Shown piece by piece: positions 17,978 to 26,157 of a stretch of DNA of 64,000 nt. The stretch spans positions 2,987,501-3,051,500 of the forward strand of contig NZ_CP060296.1 in the NCBI RefSeq assembly GCF_014303735.1, read 5' to 3'. Made by a program: the position numbers and the translations under genes. This stretch comes from Variovorax sp. PAMC28562 (lineage in GTDB: Bacteria > Pseudomonadota > Gammaproteobacteria > Burkholderiales > Burkholderiaceae_C). Under the pieces are notes generated by a model. It ran no database searches. It was given only the letters and a program-made list of their open reading frames with translations, and had not been told where the DNA came from. Within the stretch, counting starts at the first letter, position 1; every line of letters begins with the position of its first letter.

Positions 17978-18445
17978 TTATCCAACCAAAGGTTTGCGCA
18001 AGACCATGTTGCGCCGGGTCACGCGAAAGCCACAGCTTTCATAGAGTCGTGCGGCGTCGTGTGCGTTGTCGGCGTCTACGCCCAACACGGAATCGCTCAT
18101 GCCAGCATCGCGTTGTGCATGGAGTGCCTTGGCGATAAGGGCGCGCGCCAAGCCACGCCGACGCCATGGTGCGCCGACACTGATAAATTCAGTTTCACCG
18201 CGCCGACGGTTCTGCTCTTCATTGATAAAGGGCTTGACCTGTCCGGCCACCCGCCCGCTCTCAACGTGCCATGCGACTTGCCACAGGTGCGGCTGGAAAG
18301 TCGGCAGGGTGGTCCAGCGCTCAAAGTCGCCTAGCTTTGGCGGTGCGACGCCCCAGTGTCCATGCAAAGCATCCATGTGGGCATCGAAGATCGCGCGCAA
18401 ATGCCATTGCCGGGTTTCGGGTAGTGCGTCTCGATCACGCTGCAC
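17978..18445 (-). CDS. GNAT acetyltransferase, N-terminally truncated
   Basis: The C-terminal part of this 155-residue ORF is a GCN5-type acetyltransferase domain. The acetyl-CoA loop is APWRRRGLARALIAKALHA, and the final strand-helix is GVDADNAHDAARLYESCGFR. Genuine GNAT sequence seems to begin near HLRAIFDAHMDALHG. The first 14 or so residues are produced by an IS5-type transposase remnant read in another frame. Related two-domain GNATs are about 300 residues, so the N-terminal half was probably lost through the insertion. It is likely a pseudogene or a shortened relic. The substrate is unknown. Confidence 0.65.
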   Translation of the reverse strand: MQRDRDALPETRQWHLRAIFDAHMDALHGHWGVAPPKLGDFERWTTLPTFQPHLWQVAWHVESGRVAGQVKPFINEEQNRRRGETEFISVGAPWRRRGLARALIAKALHAQRDAGMSDSVLGVDADNAHDAARLYESCGFRVTRRNMVLRKPLVG

Positions 18446-18567
18446 AGACGCCCGCAGGGAGCGATGCGTTCCATCGTGGAAAGGAACGCGTCGCGGTGCG
18501 TAGGTCGACGGTACTGTTCGTACTGCGCGTTTTGGTCACCGGCCATGGCGAGAGTCTGCTGTTTCAT
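18403..18567 (-). mobile_element. IS5-family transposase remnant, N-terminal 55 residues
   Basis: The translation begins MKQQTLAMAGDQ and continues with RRPTHRDAFLSTMERIAP and IETHYPKPGNG. This is the typical N-terminus of IS5-type transposases as I recall it, except for small substitutions. It stops abruptly at PGNG, where the family would continue with GRPP-. It runs straight into the GNAT fragment, so only the first fifth or so of the transposase survives. No terminal inverted repeat was found. Confidence 0.75.
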
Positions 18568-18618
18568 GCAATGCGTGATGCAGGCAGCGTGCCAACTCCG
18601 GACTTGATCAGCGTTGCC

Positions 18619-19563
18619 TTAACTCGCGACTCTCTCAAGCCATGCCTTGTACGCAGGGTGTGCGTTAGCAGGCTGATTTTGCATGTGTGCCTGAAGTTCA
18701 CTCGTCATGCTGAAAGCTTTCCATATGAGCGGGGCCAAGGAGGTGGCCACGCTGTTTGCCTGGATGACCTCACGGAGCAGCTGAAGACTACGTTCCTTGT
18801 ACTCAGGCAGCACCTGCGACCGGTAGTCGAATGCCTTACCAAGACCGGAGATATACATGAGCTTCGGCACTTCACTCTCAGGCCAGCGCAGGGCCATGTT
18901 GAGCGGGTAGTCAAGCATGGCGCGTTCGCCCCACAACCCGGATTGCGGCGCATGGTTGTCGACAACCATCGTCAGCATGAAGGCTTGGCCAAGTTCCGCC
19001 AGATACACCGGAATGACGTCAGCCGTAGGACGCGGATAGAAAGTATCCAGAGGCTGCTCGCGCTTCAAACCAATGCTGTTCAACAGCCGCGCTTCCAGTG
19101 CGAGCACAAGGGCCCCAAGGTCCTCCTTGGACGCATTCCCGTCCTCGCTTGCCTGTTCGGTTCGCGTGCGGCAATTCCAAAGACTCAAGGTTATCTTCCA
19201 TTGGCCGTCTGCGCTTTCGCCCGTGCAACCGATCTCCCCCGTGACGAAAAACTGCATACCGCTCGGTACCATGTCGAAGAGGGCGTCGCCATCGGACTTG
19301 CCTCCTGCTAGGACTGGACCAACGCCTTCCACGATTAGAAAATAGCCGCGCGCGGCATAGTCGCTCCAATAGTGCGCGGCTTCAACCGATTCTCTTGGGA
19401 GATCTTGCATTGCTGCGCTCGATTGGTCTTGAGAAAAATCGACTCTGCTGATTGCTCCAGAAGCGACGATCGTGATGCAGGAAGAGTTCGAGTCTCTTTC
19501 AAAGAAAACCTTGATGCCGCCGCTGATTTTTTCAACGCATTTGACCCAAAGCCGTCCGATCAC
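18619..19563 (-). CDS. uncharacterised protein of the lipoprotein cluster
   Basis: About 314 residues, with no signal peptide, no membrane segment and no motif I recognise. The middle has a beta-rich part (YFLIVEGVGPVLAGG, QWKITLSLWNCRT), and the C-terminal part is helical. The start is uncertain. GTG at 19563 overlaps the upstream stop as GTGA and is preferred; a TTG at 19584 would add seven residues. It is the last of three minus-strand genes, the other two encoding lipoproteins. It probably acts with them, perhaps as a cytoplasmic partner. Function unknown. Confidence 0.7.
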   Translation of the reverse strand: MIGRLWVKCVEKISGGIKVFFERDSNSSCITIVASGAISRVDFSQDQSSAAMQDLPRESVEAAHYWSDYAARGYFLIVEGVGPVLAGGKSDGDALFDMVPSGMQFFVTGEIGCTGESADGQWKITLSLWNCRTRTEQASEDGNASKEDLGALVLALEARLLNSIGLKREQPLDTFYPRPTADVIPVYLAELGQAFMLTMVVDNHAPQSGLWGERAMLDYPLNMALRWPESEVPKLMYISGLGKAFDYRSQVLPEYKERSLQLLREVIQANSVATSLAPLIWKAFSMTSELQAHMQNQPANAHPAYKAWLERVAS

Positions 19564-20150
19564 CGTAGCTTGTCGTTCTTCCAAATCGCAGTACCCAGCT
19601 TGTCGGTGACATCCGCGGCAGCACGCTTAGCGGAAAGACCGAAGTTGCCCTTGAATTCGCTGAACTCGGCAAGGCCATTTCCTGTTGCTTTTAAGCGTGT
19701 CACTTCAACACCGGCGGCATCGGTGACCAGGCACGAGATTTCGGTCGAGAAGACAGTGGGTGGCCATGTGAAAGGCGACGGCGAACTGGAGGTGGTCTTG
19801 ATTTCTGGTGTGAACACCAGAACCGCGCCTGAGTCTGCGATGGCCTTGGCATCGGTCGCGGTCCTGACGACAACAACGTCTTGGTAGACGGAACGCAGTG
19901 CATCGCGGATCGACTTTTCAAGATCGCGATAGGGGTAGTAGCTCACACGATCGCCTCCGCCACCCGGTGTGATGACCTGCTTGGCCCGATCCGCATCGTT
20001 CATGGCGTAGGCTACTTTCTTCTGAATCAGCTTTGACTCGACCCGTTCAGGAGCGGCGTCAGTGTTCATGACGATAGGGTGCGCGCATCCGGCCAGGACT
20101 GCCACGAATGCAAGTGCGGCGACGATGCGGCCGATTCGAATGATGGACAT
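19560..20150 (-). CDS. uncharacterised lipoprotein
   Basis: This 196-residue protein has a lipoprotein signal (hydrophobic segment and lipobox VLAGC, acylated Cys at about residue 22). The mature part includes YPYRDLEKSIRDALRSVYQDVVVV and VLVFTPEIKTTSSS, suggesting an alternating alpha/beta periplasmic domain similar in style to LptE- or DUF4136-like folds. That similarity is a guess. It lies 21 bases after the other lipoprotein gene and overlaps the downstream gene by 4 bases. It should sit in the outer or inner membrane facing the periplasm. Confidence 0.8.
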   Translation of the reverse strand: MSIIRIGRIVAALAFVAVLAGCAHPIVMNTDAAPERVESKLIQKKVAYAMNDADRAKQVITPGGGGDRVSYYPYRDLEKSIRDALRSVYQDVVVVRTATDAKAIADSGAVLVFTPEIKTTSSSPSPFTWPPTVFSTEISCLVTDAAGVEVTRLKATGNGLAEFSEFKGNFGLSAKRAAADVTDKLGTAIWKNDKLR

Positions 20151-20171
20151 GATGTTCTTCGTTGTTGTGGG

Positions 20172-20744
20172 TTATTGCTTGGCAACGGCGGCGATGAAGA
20201 GCGGGTCCGAATAGATCGTGCGCAACATCGTGCGAACGAGATCCGGATAGGCCGCTTGGCCTGCCGGGATCGCAACGATGCCGGCGAAGCTGGACTCAAA
20301 AGTGGTGTTGGCCTTGTAGATCTTGTGAAGCCGCTGCTGCGCATCACGCGTCACGGTCAGCTCGACCTCCATGAATCCTGTGCCCGTCACGAAACCGCCA
20401 ATGCTGATTTCGTTGTTCAGGATGCGTGCATCCAAACGGGTACGGGAAGTCGTATCAAAAGCAGAAGCTTCTTTAAGGTCGCGTATGAGCGCGTCTTCAA
20501 AATACTTGGCGAAGGTGCCGCTGGGCGAGACAAGCGGAGAGCCTCGGAGCGATAACCTGTTGACGGCTTGGGTCGGGTCTGTTGGCTGCGTCGTGGCCAC
20601 CGCGACGGAGCCAGGTTTGCTCGCCTGCAGGCGGTCGAGCGCTTCATAGTCGGCGGCATATGGCGGCGCTTTCAGCTGTGCGCAACCGGTCGCAAAAATT
20701 GCCAGGGCGCAGACCGCCCAGCAATGCATACGTGATGTCTGCAT
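20172..20744 (-). CDS. uncharacterised lipoprotein
   Basis: The 190-residue protein has a signal peptide with lipobox IFATGC (Cys at about residue 21). The mature domain contains FAKYFEDALIRDLKEA, LDARILNNEISIGG and GFMEVELTVTRD, a pattern of strand-helix elements often seen in small periplasmic lipoproteins that scaffold or bind. No family name can be given with confidence. It is the first gene of the three-gene set and lies 45 bases downstream of a LysR gene on the same strand. Confidence 0.8.
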   Translation of the reverse strand: MQTSRMHCWAVCALAIFATGCAQLKAPPYAADYEALDRLQASKPGSVAVATTQPTDPTQAVNRLSLRGSPLVSPSGTFAKYFEDALIRDLKEASAFDTTSRTRLDARILNNEISIGGFVTGTGFMEVELTVTRDAQQRLHKIYKANTTFESSFAGIVAIPAGQAAYPDLVRTMLRTIYSDPLFIAAVAKQ

Positions 20745-20789
20745 CTTTCCTCCCCAAAAAGTCGTTGTGGAGGGAAGTGTAATGCGACG

Positions 20790-21761
20790 TTACAGAAACG
20801 CCGTATGCGCCTTGCCCGCATGCGCCATCACCAGGCACTCCGCAAACAGCTGCGTCGCCCGGGACGGCGTCGGCGACCGTCGCAGCAGACTCACGAAGCG
20901 GCACGCGTAGTGAAAGCGCTTCGGCGCCACCGCCTGCATCTGCCCGCGCTGCACGAATGCCTCCGCGTAGTGGTCTGGCAAAAAGCCGAGGTACTGCCCT
21001 GACAGGATGAGCGTCGCGATCGCTTCCTGGTCGAAGCCGGTGGCCTTGCGCGGCAGCCGCGCACGGTGGCTCAGTTCCATGTTGGGCGAGTGATAGCCCA
21101 GGCCGGCGAAAGCGTGGGCGCGCAGCTTGTCCCAGGTGAGGCCGACATGCGACGCGCTGAAGAGCGCGTGGTCGGCGCCGCAATACAGCAGCATCGTTTC
21201 ACCGAAGAGATCCGCGTAGGCCAGGCTGCCTGAGCTGCGGTGCGAAGGGATGACCCCGATGTGAAAGCGCCCGTCGATGATGCCGCGCTCGATGGCGTTG
21301 ATGTTCGCGACGTGCATGTTCAAACCCACGTCCGGTGCCTTGGCGGAGAAGAGCGCGATGGCCGCACCGATGTGCGCTTGCGGGTTGCTCGCAGTCTTGT
21401 CGAAGATCGCCACTTCGAGCTGGCCGCCCATGCGGTGGTGGATGTCGTCGATGCTGTCGCGGAAGGCGTCGACCGATGCCAGCAACCGCAGCGTTTCGTC
21501 GTAGACGCGCTGGCCGTCGGGCGTGAGCGCGAAGCCGGCCCGGCCGCGTCGGCACAGGACCATCGCCAGCCGGGTTTCAAGATCCTTGACGTGGCGGCTC
21601 ACCGTCGAGGTGCCGATGTTGAGTTCCAGCTCCGCCGCCGCCATGCCGCCGCACTCGACCACGCTCTTGAACACCTTGAGCAGCCGCAGGTCGATGTCGC
21701 TCAGCTGGCCGAGCACCGCGCGGAATTTGCCGGAAGTGCCGGTCGGTTGCTTTACTTTCAT
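20790..21761 (-). CDS. LysR-family transcriptional regulator
   Basis: The 323-residue protein has an N-terminal winged helix-turn-helix (LLKVFKSVVECGGMAAAELELNI... with TSTVSRHVKDLE as the recognition part, residues about 27-63). A LysR effector domain follows (about residues 112-315). It is divergent from the omega-aminotransferase at 21867 with a 105-base gap, so it most likely controls that gene and responds to its substrate. ATG 21761 gives a slightly long N-terminus ahead of the HTH; a later start is possible. Confidence 0.88.
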   Translation of the reverse strand: MKVKQPTGTSGKFRAVLGQLSDIDLRLLKVFKSVVECGGMAAAELELNIGTSTVSRHVKDLETRLAMVLCRRGRAGFALTPDGQRVYDETLRLLASVDAFRDSIDDIHHRMGGQLEVAIFDKTASNPQAHIGAAIALFSAKAPDVGLNMHVANINAIERGIIDGRFHIGVIPSHRSSGSLAYADLFGETMLLYCGADHALFSASHVGLTWDKLRAHAFAGLGYHSPNMELSHRARLPRKATGFDQEAIATLILSGQYLGFLPDHYAEAFVQRGQMQAVAPKRFHYACRFVSLLRRSPTPSRATQLFAECLVMAHAGKAHTAFL

Positions 21762-21866
21762 GAATTGCCAAGTGAACAGTGATATCGGGCCATTTGCAAG
21801 ACTAACGGCTGGCCGAACAATGCGCCATCTCCATCCACCGAGGCCGCGCCGTGCGCGGAGTTGCCA

Positions 21867-23255
21867 ATGCCCGCATCCACCGCCGTCCCCGTGATTTCAC
21901 ATGCTCCGACTGCGGCTGTCGCAGCGGTCGAGAGCAGGCCGCATTCCGAGTCGACCTCGCTCGACGCCTGGTGGATGCCATACACCGGCAACCGCAACTT
22001 CAAGGCCGACCCGCGCATGATCGTGGAGGCCAGGGGCTGCTACTTCACCGATGGCGACGGGCGCAAGGTGTTCGACGGGTTGTCCGGCCTTTGGTGCACC
22101 GGGCTCGGCCACGGCCGTCCGGAAATCACCGAAGCGGTGAGCCGCCAGATCGCCAAGCTCGACTACGCGCCGCCGTTCCAGTTCGGGCATCCGCTGGCTT
22201 TCGAGCTGGCGAACAAGATCAAGGGCCTGATGCCCGCTGGCCTCGATCGCGTGTTCTTCACCAACTCGGGATCGGACGCGGCCGACACCTCGCTCAAGAT
22301 GGCGCGTGCCTACTGGCGCACCAAGGGCAAGGCCAGCAAGACACGCCTGATCGGCCGCGAGAAGGGCTATCACGGCGTCAACTACGGTGGTATTTCGGTC
22401 GGCGGCATCGGCGCCAATCGCAAGCTGTTCGGACAGGGCATCGAGGCCGACCACCTGCCGCACACGCAACTGGCTTCCAATGCCTTCAGCCGCGGCATGC
22501 CGACGCAAGGCGCCGAGCTGGCCGACCGCCTGCTCGACCTCATCACGCTGCACGACGCGTCGAACATCGCCGCTGTGATCGTCGAGCCGATGTCGGGCTC
22601 TGCCGGCGTCGTGGTGCCGCCGCAGGGCTACCTGCAGCGCCTGCGCGACATCTGCACCGCGCACGACATCCTGCTGATATTCGACGAGGTCATCACCGGA
22701 TTCGGCCGCTGCGGTGCGATGACCGGTGCCGAGGCTTTCGGCGTCGTGCCGGACATCATGAACATCGCCAAGCAGGTCACCAACGGCGCGCAGCCGATGG
22801 GCGCCGTCATCGCCAAGACTGAGATCTACGACACCTTCATGGACGCCGGTGGGCTCGAGTACATGATCGAGTTTCCGCACGGCTACACCTACTCGGCGCA
22901 TCCCGTGGCGTGCGCTGCCGGCATCGCCGCGCTCGACGTTCTAGTGTCCGAAGACATGGTCGGGCGCGTGCAGGCACTCGCGCCGCACTTCGAGAACGCG
23001 GTGCACAGCCTGAAGGGCAGCAAGCACGTGGTGGACATCCGCAACTACGGCCTGGCGGCCGGCTTCACGCTGGCGGCATTGCCAGGCGAGCCGGCGCGGC
23101 GGCCCTATGAAGTGGCGATGGCGTGCTGGAAAAAGGGCTTCTACGTGCGCTACGGCGGCGACACGATTCAATTGGCGCCGGCGTTTGTCGCCGAGCCGGC
23201 GGAGATCGACCGCATGGTCAACGCGCTGGGTGATGCGCTGGCCGAGACGGCCTGA
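21867..23255 (+). CDS. omega-amino acid:pyruvate class III aminotransferase
   Basis: The 462-residue PLP enzyme contains SGLWCTGLGHGRPEI and FFTNSGSDAADTSLKMARAYW. The PLP aspartate is in IFDEVITGFGR, and the PLP lysine is in NIAKQVTNGAQPMGAV. These are typical of beta-alanine/omega-amino acid:pyruvate transaminases. It would turn beta-alanine or a similar omega-amine plus pyruvate into a semialdehyde plus alanine. ATG 21867 is chosen over the TTG two codons upstream. The LysR gene is divergent. A 33-base piece of its 3' part recurs at 35816. Confidence 0.9.
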   Translation: MPASTAVPVISHAPTAAVAAVESRPHSESTSLDAWWMPYTGNRNFKADPRMIVEARGCYFTDGDGRKVFDGLSGLWCTGLGHGRPEITEAVSRQIAKLDYAPPFQFGHPLAFELANKIKGLMPAGLDRVFFTNSGSDAADTSLKMARAYWRTKGKASKTRLIGREKGYHGVNYGGISVGGIGANRKLFGQGIEADHLPHTQLASNAFSRGMPTQGAELADRLLDLITLHDASNIAAVIVEPMSGSAGVVVPPQGYLQRLRDICTAHDILLIFDEVITGFGRCGAMTGAEAFGVVPDIMNIAKQVTNGAQPMGAVIAKTEIYDTFMDAGGLEYMIEFPHGYTYSAHPVACAAGIAALDVLVSEDMVGRVQALAPHFENAVHSLKGSKHVVDIRNYGLAAGFTLAALPGEPARRPYEVAMACWKKGFYVRYGGDTIQLAPAFVAEPAEIDRMVNALGDALAETA

Positions 23256-23268
23256 CAGACCGTCTTTT
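23245..23268 (+). terminator. candidate terminator after the aminotransferase
   Basis: AGACGG (23245-23250) and CCGTCT (23260-23265) form a 6-bp stem with a 9-base loop, followed by TTT. The aminotransferase stop lies in the loop. The stem is short, so support is moderate. Confidence 0.45.
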
Positions 23269-23864
23269 CAAAGTTGATTTTCGGCGCCGTGCGCAAAGAC
23301 GGCGTCGATCAGCGAGTCGACGAAGGCTTTGTTCAAAGCCCTCAGGCCGAACTGGAAGCGGTACCAGATCGTGCCGTAGATCTGGTCGTAAAGCGCCTCG
23401 GCCGAGCGCGGAGACAAGATGCTGCCATCGGCTTGGCCGCGCCGGATCACGCTGACGCCCAGCTTGCGCCGGATGCTCAGATACCGTTCGACGAACACTG
23501 CAGAGTTCCCATTTTCCGCCATGCATTCGGCCAGCACCGCCATTTGCACACGGCCCAGATCGCCCTGCAAGGCGGTGACATAACTCTGCGCATGCGCCCT
23601 GATGGCCTTGGCCGGTGGCTCTGTTTCCGACAGGGGCAGTAGCAGCGTTGCCTGGCGCATGTAGGCATCGATGAGCAGTTGCAGCCGGCCGTCCCACCAC
23701 TTGTAGATGGTCATCTTCGAGACGCCGGATTCAGCGCAGATCGCCTGGATGGTTGCGCCCCGCAGGCCGCCCGATGCGCACAGCCGGTACGCAGCTTCGA
23801 GCACCGCCGTGGCGGCGAGTTCAGAACGGGGTCGACCGCGAGGCTTGGCAAGGGGATGGGGCAT
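23268..23864 (-). CDS. TetR-family transcriptional regulator
   Basis: The 198-residue protein has an N-terminal TetR HTH (GRPRSELAATAVLEAAYRL, then GATIQAICAESGVSKMTIYKWW, residues about 10-56) and an all-helical ligand domain. It lies head to head with the operon that starts at 24101, with a 236-base divergent region holding a palindrome. It is therefore the likely repressor of that operon. The end is convergent with the aminotransferase, 12 bases away. Confidence 0.88.
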   Translation of the reverse strand: MPHPLAKPRGRPRSELAATAVLEAAYRLCASGGLRGATIQAICAESGVSKMTIYKWWDGRLQLLIDAYMRQATLLLPLSETEPPAKAIRAHAQSYVTALQGDLGRVQMAVLAECMAENGNSAVFVERYLSIRRKLGVSVIRRGQADGSILSPRSAEALYDQIYGTIWYRFQFGLRALNKAFVDSLIDAVFAHGAENQL

Positions 23865-24033
23865 GCGGGCGTCCTGAAGCGTCGGTGGATGCAGCGCCGG
23901 TCATGCAGCGCCTGGAATACCGACCCATGTTATCGGCTGCGTCGTCGTCGATGCCAGCCGGGAGCGCACCAAAAGCGCTCGCGACGGCATTCAAAGTCCA
24001 CCTAAATCCGGCATGTTTGTTGCATTGCTAGTT

Positions 24034-24052
24034 ACTGTACGACGCGTATAGT
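24034..24052. promoter_or_regulatory. candidate TetR-type operator
   Basis: The half sites ACTGTACG (24034-24041) and CGTATAGT (24045-24052) match as inverted repeats at seven of eight positions around a 3-base centre. The site is 48 bases upstream of the 24101 start and is the clearest dyad in the divergent region. Confidence 0.45.
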
Positions 24053-24100
24053 TAATGCGATCTGTTCGAGGGGCGAGTCGGCCAAACCAACCGGATAAAT

Positions 24101-25144
24101 ATGAAACAAGACTTTGCATCGGCAGCTGTCGGGAGTGACAGCGAAGTCTTTCAGGCCGGCAACGTCGTGCTGCAGTCCGGCCGCACCTTTCGCAACATGT
24201 CGATCGTCTACAAGACCTTCGGGACGCTGAATGCCGACCGCTCGAACGTGATCGTCTACCCGACGTCGTACAGCGCGCAGCATCACGACACGCAGTTCAT
24301 GGTGAGCGAGGGCGGCGCGCTCGATCCGTCGAAATACTTCATCGTCATTCCCAACCTGTTCGGCAACGGCCTGTCGAGCTCGCCATCGAACACGCCTTGG
24401 CCGGACGTCGGCACGCGCTATCCCGATGTGACGTACTTCGACGCGGTGCACGTGCAGCGCCGCATGCTCGCCGAACTCTGGGGCATCGACAAGGTCGCGC
24501 TGGTGTACGGCTGGTCGATGGGCGCGATGCAGGCTTACCACTGGGCGGCGTTGTTCCCGGACGCGGTCGAGCGCATTGCGGTGGTCTGCGGATCGGCCCG
24601 CTGCGCACCGCACAACAAGGTGTTTATCGAAGGCGCGATGCACGCGTTGATGGCCGACCCGGCCTACCGAGACGGCGTGTTCACCGAGCGGCCGGTGCGC
24701 GGCTTTCGCGCCATGGGCCGGGTCTACGCCGGCTGGGCACTGTCGCAGACCTTCTACCGCGAAGAGATGTGGCGCGGGCTGGGCGCCTCGTCGCTCGAAG
24801 ACTATCTGGTGACTTCATGGGAGACCACCTTCGCGCGTCGCGACCCGGCCGATCTGCTGGCGCAGTTCCGCACCTGGCAAAGCGGCGACATCAGCGCCAA
24901 CGACCTGTATGGCGGCGATTTGAAGAAGGCGCTCGGCGCCATCCGCGCCCGCGTGCTGCTGATGCCGGGCGACCACGACCTCTACTTCCAGGTCGACGAC
25001 AACCGAGCCGAGATGGCGCACCTGCGCAATGCCGAGCTCGCACCGATTCCGTCGGTGTGGGGCCATCGCGCGGGCAACCCGGTGAACCAGCCGGAGGACC
25101 GGGCTTTCATCGAAACCCGCGTCAAGACGCTGCTTGCGACATGA
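24101..25144 (+). CDS. MetX-like alpha/beta hydrolase
   Basis: The 347-residue protein resembles homoserine O-acetyltransferase-like alpha/beta hydrolases. The nucleophile elbow is YGWSMGAMQ (Ser139). The acid is probably in MPGDHDLYF, and the histidine in VWGHRAGN. It could be an acyltransferase or an esterase/amidase. Since it heads an uptake and degradation operon, hydrolysis of the imported compound is more likely than methionine synthesis. It has no signal peptide. Its stop overlaps the next start (ATGA). Confidence 0.82.
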   Translation: MKQDFASAAVGSDSEVFQAGNVVLQSGRTFRNMSIVYKTFGTLNADRSNVIVYPTSYSAQHHDTQFMVSEGGALDPSKYFIVIPNLFGNGLSSSPSNTPWPDVGTRYPDVTYFDAVHVQRRMLAELWGIDKVALVYGWSMGAMQAYHWAALFPDAVERIAVVCGSARCAPHNKVFIEGAMHALMADPAYRDGVFTERPVRGFRAMGRVYAGWALSQTFYREEMWRGLGASSLEDYLVTSWETTFARRDPADLLAQFRTWQSGDISANDLYGGDLKKALGAIRARVLLMPGDHDLYFQVDDNRAEMAHLRNAELAPIPSVWGHRAGNPVNQPEDRAFIETRVKTLLAT

Positions 25145-26157
25145 CCTCTTCCATCCACATCGATCTCGACACCGCCGTTCCCGACCAGGCCACGAACACC
25201 GCCGAACCTCGCACCGCTCGCAAGCCCGCCACTTTCCGCGTCGGCGCGAAAGACCTGAAGGCGCTGGCCGTGCGCTCCGACGCTGCCGCCGTGCGCCGCG
25301 CCGCCGGCCACCTGGGTGCCATCGCGCTCGGTGGCTTCGCGCTGTGGCATGCGCTCGGCACCGTGTGGGCCGTCCCGCTCATGCTGCTGCAGGGCTACTT
25401 CATCGCCTTCCTGTTCACGGCGGTGCATGAAACCGCGCATCAGACTGCTTTCAAGACACGCACCGGCAACTACCTGCTCGGTCACCTTGCCGGCTTCGCG
25501 ATCTTCCTGCCTTACGAGTACTACCGCGCCTACCACTGGGTGCACCACCGTCACACGCAGGACCCGGCGCTGGACCCCGAACTCGCGTCGCCGTTGCCGC
25601 ACACGTGGATGGGCATCGCATGGCTGTGGACCGGCATGCCGATATGGATCGGCCGGGCCCGGCTGCTATTCGTCCATGGCGTGTTGGGCAAGGTCAACGT
25701 GCCGTGGGTGCCCGAGGACAAGCGAGCGCTGATCGTGCGCGAGGCGCGTTGCTACCTCGCAGGCTACGCCGTGGTGATTGCCATCTCTCTGGCGGCCGGA
25801 TCGCTGGCCGCGCTCTGGCTTTGGGTCGTTCCGTTGGCGGTCGGCCAGTTGTTCCTGCGCCCCTACCTGCTGGCCGAGCACACCGGCTGCGCGCATTCGC
25901 CCGACATGCTGGAGAACACGCGCACCACGTACACCAACCGCGTCGTGCATTTCTTTGCCTGGAACATGCCGTTCCATGTCGAGCACCACGCCTACCCCGC
26001 CGTGCCTTTTCATGCGTTGCCACGGCTCAATGCGCTGCTGGCCGTGCATATCACCCACACTGTCGATGGCTACCCTGCGGCCACTGTCGACGTGCTGCGC
26101 CATCTCCGTTCGCTTCCCGCCTCGTCTCCATCAACCCCCGAAAGAAAACTTCCATGA
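25141..26157 (+). CDS. fatty acid desaturase-like membrane di-iron protein
   Basis: The 338-residue protein carries the three histidine boxes of membrane desaturases and hydroxylases: HETAH (residues 96-100), HWVHH (132-136) and HVEHH (near residue 280). Several hydrophobic segments lie around them. Members insert a double bond or a hydroxyl in an alkyl chain using O2 and electrons from ferredoxin or similar donors. No electron-transfer gene is adjacent. In this operon it may hydroxylate an imported substrate. It overlaps both neighbours by 4 bases. Confidence 0.87.
   Translation: MTSSIHIDLDTAVPDQATNTAEPRTARKPATFRVGAKDLKALAVRSDAAAVRRAAGHLGAIALGGFALWHALGTVWAVPLMLLQGYFIAFLFTAVHETAHQTAFKTRTGNYLLGHLAGFAIFLPYEYYRAYHWVHHRHTQDPALDPELASPLPHTWMGIAWLWTGMPIWIGRARLLFVHGVLGKVNVPWVPEDKRALIVREARCYLAGYAVVIAISLAAGSLAALWLWVVPLAVGQLFLRPYLLAEHTGCAHSPDMLENTRTTYTNRVVHFFAWNMPFHVEHHAYPAVPFHALPRLNALLAVHITHTVDGYPAATVDVLRHLRSLPASSPSTPERKLP

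Noticed and set aside
17749..17985. 78-codon minus-strand ORF ahead of the secretion operon
   Set aside because: There is no ribosome site or domain, it is only partly outside the GNAT fragment, and the region looks intergenic.
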